This document shows positions 1 through 8,148 of a stretch of 32,436 nt of DNA, one piece after another; position 1 is the first letter of the stretch, and every line of letters starts with the position of its first letter. Source of the stretch: Isotricha intestinalis (Eukaryota > Ciliophora > Litostomatea > Vestibuliferida > Isotrichidae); the NCBI GenBank assembly GCA_023807065.1, contig JAJJLU010003769.1, positions 1-32,436 of the forward strand, given 5' to 3'. Under the pieces are notes generated by a model. It did no database searches. It was not told the DNA's origin and saw only the letters and a program-made list of their open reading frames with translations. Both the position numbers and the translations under genes were made by a program.

Positions 1-587
1 ATTTATTCATTTAAGTATTTCGACTATAAAAATTACGATATTTATGAAAGTCATTAATTTTTTAATAACAACTAAATAATGAATGCCTATATTTTTCCAT
101 CTATCTTTATTACTTTTTTCAAAGTATCATAATGATATATTAAATTTGTTTAAAAAATGATTCAATATTTTTACCCAAAGAATAACAATTTTGCAGTATA
201 AATGGAAAATAAAGCAAATTCTTACTATTTATAAATTTATAATAAATTACATTTTTTGCAAAAAATCGAGTAAATATGGTTGAAAAAAATCTTATATAAT
301 GAAATTAGTTTATTTACATTTGATTGTTTGTGAAGGAAAAGTAAAGATCTCAAAATCTTTTCTTATAAACAAGTAAATTTTCCTATAGATTCTATTGTTA
401 ATACCAGAATTATTAAAAGAATATATAGGTGAGAATTATTATGGGTACTCAATAATCAATAAAAAAAATATATTTATATTATTTTATTATAAAGATTTGA
501 TAAAAATCTTTTTTAAAAATATAGTTTTTATATATATTTACATATATTCAAATAATTATTCATATTGAAACAATTCAAAAAAAAAAA
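1..587. other. Gene-free AT-rich stretch
   Basis: I see no open frame of useful length and no RNA gene here. The stretch lies beyond the 3' end of the minus-strand IFT121 gene. Its T-rich and A-rich runs close to the stop codon may include that gene's 3' end signal, but no specific signal can be defined. A slightly less AT-biased patch at about 325-455 has no readable frame. Confidence 0.6.
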
Positions 588-3500
588 TTAATTACTTTTT
601 TTTGGACCTAAAAATACATGACACATTGGACAATGTTTAATTTTTTTTCCATAAATCTCACTTTTTAAAGATTTATGCTTGCATCTTTTACATTTAAAAT
701 AATCTTTTGTAAAAATAGATTGTCCAGTAATAACACAAGCACTAAAAATATTACCACATTCCTCACAATTTAAAGCATATTCACTAATTTCATTTTCACA
801 ATTTTTATTTGGACATTTTAAAAATTTTTCATCAATATTTTCACAATCATTCCTTATAAAAATCTTAACAGCCAGTTCTTTATAACAATTTCTTATTCTT
901 GGTTTTAAATCTTTTAAATTTTCTAATTTAGAAATTGCTTTGGAACAATATTTGTAAGATTTATTTAAAAAAGCACTTAAAGCAATTAAAGAATAAACAT
1001 TTCTAATTCCTAAATATTTTTCATATAAAACTAATCTTAAGGCACATTTTAAAGCATTTTTATAATTTTTTTTATATAAAAAAACTTGACATAACATATA
1101 ATAATGATATGCTTCTGCTCCACTCCAATAATTATTCAAAATTTTTCTTGTTAAATTACTTAAATCTGTATTTATTAAATTATCAAAAGTTTCTTTAACT
1201 TGAATATTATTTTTATCAAATTTTTTAGATATATGATTATCTGTAATAGTATTATAATATTCCATTTCTAAAGCATAAAAAACATAAATTTTTTTCATTG
1301 TCAATGGATTCATTTTTAATAATTGAAAATCTTCTGCAATTGAATTTATAATTTTAGCTGCATTAATATGACGATGAGATTTTCTAAATAAATCAATTAA
1401 ATCCATTTTTTTTCCTTTTTGAATTAATTCATCGCTGAAATTTTTAATTAATTCATCAAATTCATAATAATTATATTTTTCTGCAATTTCAAATGCTTTA
1501 TCCCATCTATTCAATTTAATACAAGAGTTAATTGCATTTCCAACATTATTATTTTTTAAGTAACATTTAACTGCTTCATCTAATAAACCATAAGTTTCAA
1601 ATTTTTCTGCCATTTCATTTAATAAATCATCACCTTCTTTTATTTCATCAATTAATTTTGATGCATTTTCATAATCTTCTTTTCCGAAATAGACGTTAGC
1701 TAATCCTTTAATATTACCTGTTTTTTTATAGCATTTTTCAGCATTATCATAATCTTTTTTCTCCAAAAATTGATTTCCTTGATTTAATAAAGAAATTTTC
1801 ATATTTTCATCATTTTCATTAATTCCATTTTCTTTCATTATATCTATAACTTTATCCCATTTACCAAGTTTCATATTCATATCTACAATTAAATCTTGCC
1901 TATCATTTTTTTTTAAAATTTCTTCTGCTTCTTCATAATTATTAAAATATTGTGCTATTTCTGCTTTTTTTAAATTATCATCTTCAATATTTTTTAATTT
2001 TTTAATTAATTGTAATCCATTATAATCATTTGTTTGAATAAAGCATTTTTCTGCTATATCAAAATTTAAATTCTCTAATGAATATTTTGCTAATTCTTTC
2101 CATAATTTTTCGTTTGGATGTTCTTCTACATATTTTAATAAATCTTCTAAATTCGTTTCATCACCTTTCATTAAATCATTAAATACTTTTAGCATTTTAG
2201 ATTCTATTTTTATTATTACTTCATTAACATTATGTTTTGTTTTCCAATGTTTAGACATTATTTGCTCTAATTTAACTAAGGTAATTGTCATATTTGAATA
2301 AATTGCTAAATATGCATCATATAAATATATATCTTCTGTTTTTAAATTATTTATTACATTTAATTTATTTTTTTCAAAAAAAGAAAAAGACAATTCATCT
2401 TCTTTTCTTTCATTTGATTTAACTTTATGCCATTCAACTGCCCAAATGTCTTTTTTTTCAAAATTTAATTTAATTCCTTTGTATTTTTTATCGTCTTTTT
2501 CAATATCATATAAACATAATAAATTTTTTTCGTTTATAGTCCATAAATATCTTGAAGAAGGGCTCATCCCAATTGAAATAATATTTTTCTCAAAATTATA
2601 TTTATCTATTGATGTTAGTGATAATAAATTATATCTTATTCCTTTTCCACTCTCACAAACTACAAATAAAAAATCGTTTGACAAAGTTAAAGCTGAAACA
2701 ACATCTTTAGAAATTTTGTTAGGATTAAATGTATCTAAATTATATTCCATATTTATATTTGGTATATCATCAATAAAAAAACAAATTTCTTTTTGATTTT
2801 TTTTATTTAAAAAAATTAAAGGTAAATTACTATATTCATTTCCTTCTTCATTTTCTTTTTTTTCTTTTCCTCTAAATTGCCATAGGTATATATAATTTTC
2901 ATTACTAATTACTACATGAGTTTCATTTATAGAATAAAATAAAGGTTTAATATTAATTATTTTATTGTCAATTGCACATCCAATAGAATTAGATAAAATT
3001 AAAAGAAAAGTATCATCCTCATTTTTTGAGGTAATTAAACAAAGATTATTAAAAGAACAAATTCCAATAATATTTTGAACATATTTATAATTATATTCAT
3101 TTAGTTTTGTATTCCAAAAAATTAGAGTATAATATTCATCATCTGAATGAGTAGCATATACTAAAGTATCAATTAAAAAACACCAAATAAATTTTTGTTT
3201 AATTATTCCATAATAAATTTTTTTCTCTGATAATAAATATATGGTACTGAATGAAAAATCAAAATCTATAATAGTTTCAGGACATAATAAATATGTCATA
3301 AATTCATATTGACTATTATAAAAACAAATTATTGTTTTTGAATTATCTTTTTCTAAAAATCCACAAACCACAAAAAAATCTCCTAAAATTGACCATTCTG
3401 CTTTAATTACATAATTTAATTCATCAATTTTTATTTTTTTATAATTTTGGTCAAATTCATTATGATAAAATAAAAAATTAGAATTTTGAAAAACAACCAT

Positions 3501-4235
3501 TAAATTTTTCCTAACATTTAAATTATTATCACTACTTGCATCTTCATAATCATAATATTCATATTCTTGATTATTTAAATCAATATCTTCATTACATAAA
3601 TAATCATAATAACTTAAAGTAACTATTTTAACATTCAATAAAGATTTTTCAATTTCAATTTCGCCAATGAGAGTTCCTTTTAAATCAACTATTAAAATAT
3701 TATAATTTTCACAAGCTAACAAAATATTTTTTTCATTGGGAGTGAATTCAATTAAATATATATTTTTTTCATAACTTTTTCCCCACTTTCTATCTCCATT
3801 CACATGTCCCAATATAACATATCCATCTTCATAAGTGAAACAAACATAATCTCCCTGTTTACTCCAATTAATATGTGTTATATTAAATTCTTTTTTTCTC
3901 TTATTTACCATTGTTTGTTCCCAATTTCCTTCATTACATCCCCATATTACAATAACACCTGATTTATCACAAGTTGTTAATTTTTCTTTTTTTTCATTCC
4001 ATAAAACTATTTTTACATCATCTTGATGATGTTTTAATAATAAATTTAATCCGATATCACTTTGCCTGAAAATTGAATTGGTAAGTGATATTTCATTAAA
4101 TGAGTTAAAATCCATTAAATTAACAAATCCTTTTGTTCCTACTATTGATATTAAATTTATAGTTTTGTTAAATGAGAGTTGTAATAAATTTTCTTTGTTG
4201 GTAACTGTGAATTTTTTTATAAGGGAACAATACAT
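588..4235 (-). CDS. IFT121: Intraflagellar transport protein 121 (WDR35), IFT-A complex subunit
   Basis: This 1215-residue protein is probably the IFT121/WDR35 subunit of the IFT-A complex, which drives retrograde transport in cilia and helps membrane cargo enter. The first ~640 residues read as two WD40 beta-propellers. Patches such as KLTTCDKSGVIVIWG and YEDGYVILGHVNGDRKWGK match the WDR35 pattern closely. Residues ~680-1120 are TPR-like helical pairs (for example DNAEKCYKKTGNIKGLANVY). The C-terminus has eight cysteines in four pairs, at 1141/1146, 1157/1160, 1182/1185 and 1202/1205, as expected for the terminal zinc ribbons of this family. The length is close to that of animal WDR35 (about 1.2 kb of codons). 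ATG at 4235 is preceded by an A-rich leader and the stop is TAA. The gene is divergent from the ciliary CFAP119 gene. IFT122 is a paralogous alternative, but the N-terminal match favours IFT121. Confidence 0.93.
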   Translation of the reverse strand: MYCSLIKKFTVTNKENLLQLSFNKTINLISIVGTKGFVNLMDFNSFNEISLTNSIFRQSDIGLNLLLKHHQDDVKIVLWNEKKEKLTTCDKSGVIVIWGCNEGNWEQTMVNKRKKEFNITHINWSKQGDYVCFTYEDGYVILGHVNGDRKWGKSYEKNIYLIEFTPNEKNILLACENYNILIVDLKGTLIGEIEIEKSLLNVKIVTLSYYDYLCNEDIDLNNQEYEYYDYEDASSDNNLNVRKNLMVVFQNSNFLFYHNEFDQNYKKIKIDELNYVIKAEWSILGDFFVVCGFLEKDNSKTIICFYNSQYEFMTYLLCPETIIDFDFSFSTIYLLSEKKIYYGIIKQKFIWCFLIDTLVYATHSDDEYYTLIFWNTKLNEYNYKYVQNIIGICSFNNLCLITSKNEDDTFLLILSNSIGCAIDNKIINIKPLFYSINETHVVISNENYIYLWQFRGKEKKENEEGNEYSNLPLIFLNKKNQKEICFFIDDIPNINMEYNLDTFNPNKISKDVVSALTLSNDFLFVVCESGKGIRYNLLSLTSIDKYNFEKNIISIGMSPSSRYLWTINEKNLLCLYDIEKDDKKYKGIKLNFEKKDIWAVEWHKVKSNERKEDELSFSFFEKNKLNVINNLKTEDIYLYDAYLAIYSNMTITLVKLEQIMSKHWKTKHNVNEVIIKIESKMLKVFNDLMKGDETNLEDLLKYVEEHPNEKLWKELAKYSLENLNFDIAEKCFIQTNDYNGLQLIKKLKNIEDDNLKKAEIAQYFNNYEEAEEILKKNDRQDLIVDMNMKLGKWDKVIDIMKENGINENDENMKISLLNQGNQFLEKKDYDNAEKCYKKTGNIKGLANVYFGKEDYENASKLIDEIKEGDDLLNEMAEKFETYGLLDEAVKCYLKNNNVGNAINSCIKLNRWDKAFEIAEKYNYYEFDELIKNFSDELIQKGKKMDLIDLFRKSHRHINAAKIINSIAEDFQLLKMNPLTMKKIYVFYALEMEYYNTITDNHISKKFDKNNIQVKETFDNLINTDLSNLTRKILNNYWSGAEAYHYYMLCQVFLYKKNYKNALKCALRLVLYEKYLGIRNVYSLIALSAFLNKSYKYCSKAISKLENLKDLKPRIRNCYKELAVKIFIRNDCENIDEKFLKCPNKNCENEISEYALNCEECGNIFSACVITGQSIFTKDYFKCKRCKHKSLKSEIYGKKIKHCPMCHVFLGPKKSN

Positions 4236-4320
4236 TTTTTTTATTTATTTTTCGTAATATTTAAAAAATTAAAAATTATTTTGAATTGCAATTAATAAAA
4301 AAATAACTAAAAGGAATAAA
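4236..4320. promoter_or_regulatory. Shared divergent promoter of IFT121 and CFAP119
   Basis: Only 85 bp separate the two ATGs of these oppositely directed ciliary genes, so both 5' leaders and both core promoters must lie in or overlap this AT-rich spacer. No known motif can be named. Co-regulation is inferred from the arrangement. Confidence 0.5.
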
Positions 4321-5061
4321 ATGATCGAAAAAGAGCTTTTCTATAAAATTGCTTCTATTAATTTTCAGGTTTTTGAAGTAGTAACAGAAGAAGATGTTGC
4401 TTTAATGTTTAAATCATTACCAGATAAAGAAAAATTAAGAGATATCATTAATCAAAAATTAAATCTAAATAAATTTGATTTACCGGACAAAACTACTTTA
4501 GAAATTTTTTTATTATTAACTGAATTTTGTGCCAAAAACAATATAAATCTTCTAGAAACATGTACAATATTTAAAATAATAAATGACACATTAAATTTAA
4601 TTAAAAGAAATTTTAGAAAAAAAGAAACATATGAATTTTTTAAAAAATCTATATTAACTTTTTCAATGGATCGTTTTTCATCTCAAATAGGAATTTTAAG
4701 GAAAGAAACATATTATTTAATGACAAATTTTTTTGTAGACGTCTTATATAGAAGATTTCATATGTTACATTATTCATTAACAAGTAAAATAGATATTGAT
4801 ATTGATTCAAGAGAAAATGTTATATATAATTTACCTAAAGTTGAAGATTTAAGTCAAGGAACTGAAATTTTACCTAGAAATGCCAAAATTTTAAGACAGT
4901 ATTTTGAAAGTAGAAGACCTAAAACAGAATTGGAACAAAAAATTGAAATTGTTCTTGAATTTGAAAGAGATAAACTTGAGCAAAAAATGGATAAAATATT
5001 TGCTGAACAAGATGCAGAATTTAATGAAAAAATTGATGAATTGTTAAAGAAGAAAAAATAA
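4321..5061 (+). CDS. CFAP119: CFAP119 / flagellar C1a-32-like central-pair protein (CLAMP domain)
   Basis: The 246-residue protein resembles CFAP119 (CCDC189; Chlamydomonas C1a-32/FAP119), a component of the C1a projection of the axonemal central pair. That projection takes part in control of ciliary beating. The core at residues ~55-160 has the family layout: a helix with EIFLLLTEFC, then FKIINDTLNLI, then YEFFKKSILTFSMDR, then YLMTNFFVDVLYRRFHMLHY. The arrangement 'FF..+L..HS..RPP' followed by 'V..Y..RHF.LY.Y' is how I remember the CCDC189 family. Residues ~195-246 form a charged, probably coiled-coil tail ending in poly-Lys. The start is the ATG after an AATAAA leader and the stop is TAA. 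It is divergent from IFT121. No database search was run; the domain match is by eye. Confidence 0.8.
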   Translation: MIEKELFYKIASINFQVFEVVTEEDVALMFKSLPDKEKLRDIINQKLNLNKFDLPDKTTLEIFLLLTEFCAKNNINLLETCTIFKIINDTLNLIKRNFRKKETYEFFKKSILTFSMDRFSSQIGILRKETYYLMTNFFVDVLYRRFHMLHYSLTSKIDIDIDSRENVIYNLPKVEDLSQGTEILPRNAKILRQYFESRRPKTELEQKIEIVLEFERDKLEQKMDKIFAEQDAEFNEKIDELLKKKK

Positions 5062-6062
5062 TTTTTCATTTTTTAATATTGAATTGTATCTATGATTTAA
5101 CTTTATTGTATTTATTATTTTTATAAAATAAATTTAAGTTTTAAAAAATTTCAATTTTTAACAAAATTTCCTTCAAAAAATGGAATTCAAATAATAAAAA
5201 ATTTGAGCCAATTAAATATTCAATTAAAGATATACTAATAAGAATAAATTCAAATAGTATCATTATTATTTTATTAATTACTATATTTTATCAAACCAAA
5301 TTTAAGATATTGTTATAAAAGAAGTTGTTTTATTTCAATATATTATTTTCTCAAATATATTTAATCCTTAATCATTTGCTAATATTTCCTTACTTCATTA
5401 TTTACTGTTGATTTTTTAATGAAAGTTATTGCAGAATCTTTTGTTTGTATTTTTAATTCATGTATTAATAAATTTTAAATGTACTGAATCCAATCCATTG
5501 AATGGAATATACTTTATTAAATCTTTTCTATTATCTAATGAATAAAATATAATTTTGTAAAGAAATATCCTTTCTCTATCATTTTCTTTGTTAGGATATC
5601 CTACCTTTTTTGGAGTTATTATTATAGACTCTCCATAAACTGAGGGCCTTACTTTTATGCAAACTGCTTCATATTCTGATATTTGAATGATGAGTAGTAT
5701 CACCTCCATAACTCCATTTTTAATTTAGTATTTGCTTTTAAGAATAATTTTAATTAAATAAGACATTTTAATTTATTTTTCAGTTATTTTTATAATGACT
5801 TTTAAAGATAGAATTATTGTTTTTGTATTGTTATAAGTAAAAATATATTCCCTTAAGTAATTATATTTGTTAATTAATTTTCAATAACAAAAAACATAAA
5901 AATAAATTAACATTTAAAAAAATAAAAAATAATTTCTTCACATTAATATCAAAAAAAACAAGAGAAAAAAATTTCAAAAAATGAAAAAATTCTTAAATTA
6001 AATTGTTTTAAAAAAACATATTTCCAAAGAGCGAGAAAAAATAACCCAAAAAAATTAATTCT
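5062..6062. other. Intergenic region between convergent genes
   Basis: This lies between the stops of CFAP119 (plus) and the 161-residue gene (minus). Apart from one 83-codon minus-strand frame at 5458-5709 (listed separately), it is homopolymer-rich AT sequence with no frame I can support. The stretch 5900-6060 is strongly A-rich and carries the 3' end of the 6063-6548 gene. Confidence 0.5.
5458..5709 (-). CDS. Small open frame of unknown function, possibly a gene fragment
   Basis: An 83-codon frame from ATG at 5709. I do not recognise the product. Its middle (VCIKVRPSVYGESIIITPKK, then GYPNKENDRERIFLYKI) contains Gly, Pro, Arg and Val codons that are rare in the surrounding intergenic DNA. 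The stretch 5580-5705 is visibly less AT-biased than its flanks, which argues against a purely random frame. No signal peptide or membrane segment is clear. It could be a small gene, the surviving piece of a larger decayed gene or transposon, or chance. Confidence 0.27.
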   Translation of the reverse strand: MEVILLIIQISEYEAVCIKVRPSVYGESIIITPKKVGYPNKENDRERIFLYKIIFYSLDNRKDLIKYIPFNGLDSVHLKFINT

Positions 6063-6548
6063 TTACTTTCTTCTCCTATTTCCAGTTGAAGAAGTTTGTC
6101 TTCCTCCTCTAGTAACAACAACTTCCTTAGTAACAACATTTTTTTTCCCTCCTTTTATTTCACTAATATCTCTTTCTGTTTTCTTTAAAACAACTTCAGT
6201 AGTAGCAACATCTCTTCCAGTTTTAGGATCAGTATAAGAAGTAGAATTCATTTCAATATCATTAAATCCAGCTAATCTAGCATTGGCTTCTACTTGTTTA
6301 GCATCATATTCTTGCATAACTGCAACTGGTTGAGAAATTGTGATAGAAACTTCAGCTCCTGGTCTTAGAGTTGAGTATAAGTTGGCAAGGGCATAACTTG
6401 TTAAGTAATCCACATCTGTATTTACTATTTTAGCACTAGAAAATTGATTTGGACGTACACATTTTAACATTGAAATGTGAGGACCTGGCATGTAGAATAA
6501 ATTGGAATCTGGCTCATAATTGTCAACTGTATCTACTACGAGTTCCAT
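6063..6548 (-). CDS. Small conserved-looking protein, weak resemblance to the anamorsin/Dre2 N-terminal fold
   Basis: A 161-residue protein of unproven function. Codon use is clearly less AT-biased than in neighbouring genes (many GTA, ACA, GCA, GGA and CCT codons), as expected for a constrained or highly expressed gene. Residues ~50-100 (YLTSYALANLYSTLRPGAEV, then SITISQPV, then ARLAGFNDIEM) have the strand/helix order and the 'L+PG..V' and 'AGF..I' signatures of the methyltransferase-like N-terminal domain of anamorsin/Dre2. The Cys motifs that bind Fe-S clusters in that family's C-terminus are absent. The tail instead is basic and Val/Thr/Gly-rich, ending in RRRK. The start is ATG at 6548 after an A-rich leader and the stop is TAA. 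The gene itself is well supported; the family assignment is weak. Confidence 0.8.
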   Translation of the reverse strand: MELVVDTVDNYEPDSNLFYMPGPHISMLKCVRPNQFSSAKIVNTDVDYLTSYALANLYSTLRPGAEVSITISQPVAVMQEYDAKQVEANARLAGFNDIEMNSTSYTDPKTGRDVATTEVVLKKTERDISEIKGGKKNVVTKEVVVTRGGRQTSSTGNRRRK

Positions 6549-7382
6549 TTGTTTTTTATATATTTATTTTTTTAGGATGGATTTTTTTATTTTTTTTTAA
6601 TTTTTTAATGTTATTTTTTTGATTTTGGATAAATGTTTGTAAGAATATGATTAATATTTTTTTTTTATATTTTTGTTAAAATTTATTTATTTTATATGTA
6701 AAAAATGAGTTTTAATATTTAAAATTCGTTTATTTGTTTTATTTTCCTCTTTAAATCATTGATATTTACTTTTTTTGAAGATTTTGACAAATTTATTTGA
6801 GATATTCATTTTTTTAATTTAAATTATTTAAAGAAACATCAAAAGATTTAGTTAAATGTTTTTTGATTATTAGTATTAGTAATAGTTTTTTTATCAGTTC
6901 CTATTCCAAACCTTTTATACATAATTAACTTGAAATAATATATATATTTTATTTAAATTTTTTAAATTGATACAATATCGTTTAAATACAAAAAATTAGT
7001 ATTATTATAAATAATATAAAGAATAAATTTTGAATTTATATCACTTTTTCTTAATTATTTGGTAATTTTATTGTTTTATTTTATAAATTTGAATAATTAA
7101 TCATAAGTTTTACAAATAATATTTTGATTAATAATATTAATTAAATTAAAATTAGTAATTATAATCATATTTATTTCTAAAAAAATAGATGAAATGAATA
7201 TTTCAAATAAATGATTTTTTGAAATGTCTAGATTATTATATTTTTATTCACAATTATTTGTATTGTTTTTTATTCAGCAATGATTTTAAGATAAAAAAAG
7301 AGAAAAATAAAGAAAAATTAAATATATATTTAATTTATAGTTTTTCAACATTGAAATCTTATATAAATAAAAATTGAATTAA
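6549..7382. other. Gene-free spacer between divergent genes
   Basis: 834 bp between the ATG of the 161-residue gene (minus) and that of the SPEC3-like gene (plus). It presumably holds both promoters. It is T/A homopolymer-rich and I see no frame, RNA gene or strong repeat. At 834 bp it is much longer than the 35-103 bp spacers of the other divergent pairs in this window. Confidence 0.5.
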
Positions 7383-7721
7383 ATGAATACTTATAATAAA
7401 AAAAACAAATATTTTTCTCTTGAAGAAAATAACGAAGAGGAATCAAACGAAGAAGTAGAAATAACGAAAGAAATAGAAATATCTGTGTTCTTATCTATAA
7501 TTATTTTAATTTGTAATATTTTTATTCCAGGAACAGGAACTTTTATATTAGCTTTTCAAGTAAATAATAAAAAATTAAAAAATGAATTATTATGTAATGC
7601 ACTATGTCAATTAATTACATTTCCTATTTTAGTAGGATGGATTTTGGCATTTATATATTCAATTATGATCCTTTTTCTTTCTTTTAAAAAACTTCCTCTA
7701 AAAGATGAGTTTAGAGAATAA
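7383..7721 (+). CDS. SPEC3/Stum-family two-helix membrane protein
   Basis: A 112-residue protein with an acidic N-terminus (residues ~1-30, Glu-rich) and two hydrophobic segments at ~33-57 and ~80-105. The family signature is visible. The first helix ends in NIFIPGTGTFI and the second begins QLITFPILVGWILAFIYSI. This matches the 'N..LPG.GT...' and 'Q....P.LVGWI.....' layout of SPEC3/Stum proteins. That family includes sea-urchin SPEC3, linked to ectodermal cilia, and Drosophila Stumble, linked to mechanosensation. A ciliary or mechanosensory role here is inference. The start is ATG directly after an A-rich leader and the stop is TAA. It is convergent with the calcium-channel gene. Confidence 0.72.
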   Translation: MNTYNKKNKYFSLEENNEEESNEEVEITKEIEISVFLSIIILICNIFIPGTGTFILAFQVNNKKLKNELLCNALCQLITFPILVGWILAFIYSIMILFLSFKKLPLKDEFRE

Positions 7722-8148
7722 ACAAAATATAAAATTTATTTAATAAATATATTTTTTAAAAATGATTTATGATTGATTATCAATATTTTCTTATTTAATA
7801 TCATTAAAGGTTAATTTTGAAATACTTTGATTAAAAAATTATCTTAGATAAATTTTTCATCTATTATATAAATTAAAAACATATAAACTTATAAAAATTC
7901 AACATCTTATGATATTAAATATAATTTAATTGTTTTTTTGTTTGATATATTTTTCATACAAAAAGAGTAAAAGATTAATTAATTGACAAAAGCAACTAAA
8001 AATTTTATTTTTTTGATTAAATATTAAGTTTGAGTCAACTTTTATAATTATCAAAAAAACATTTAAGCAATTTGTTTTAAAAAGAAATTGAATTGACAAA
8101 TATTAATAAATTAGGAAATTTATAAAAATTTATATATATAACATTTTT
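7722..8148. other. Gene-free spacer between convergent genes
   Basis: 427 bp between the stops of the SPEC3-like gene and the calcium-channel gene. It is AT-rich sequence in which I see no frame, RNA gene or repeat of note. It should contain the 3' end signals of both genes. Confidence 0.5.

Noticed and set aside
2446..2796. Plus-strand open frame of 116 codons opposite IFT121
   Set aside because: It lies wholly inside the well-supported IFT121 gene on the other strand. Its Phe/Ser/Leu-rich product is what the complement of Lys/Asn/Glu-rich codons gives.
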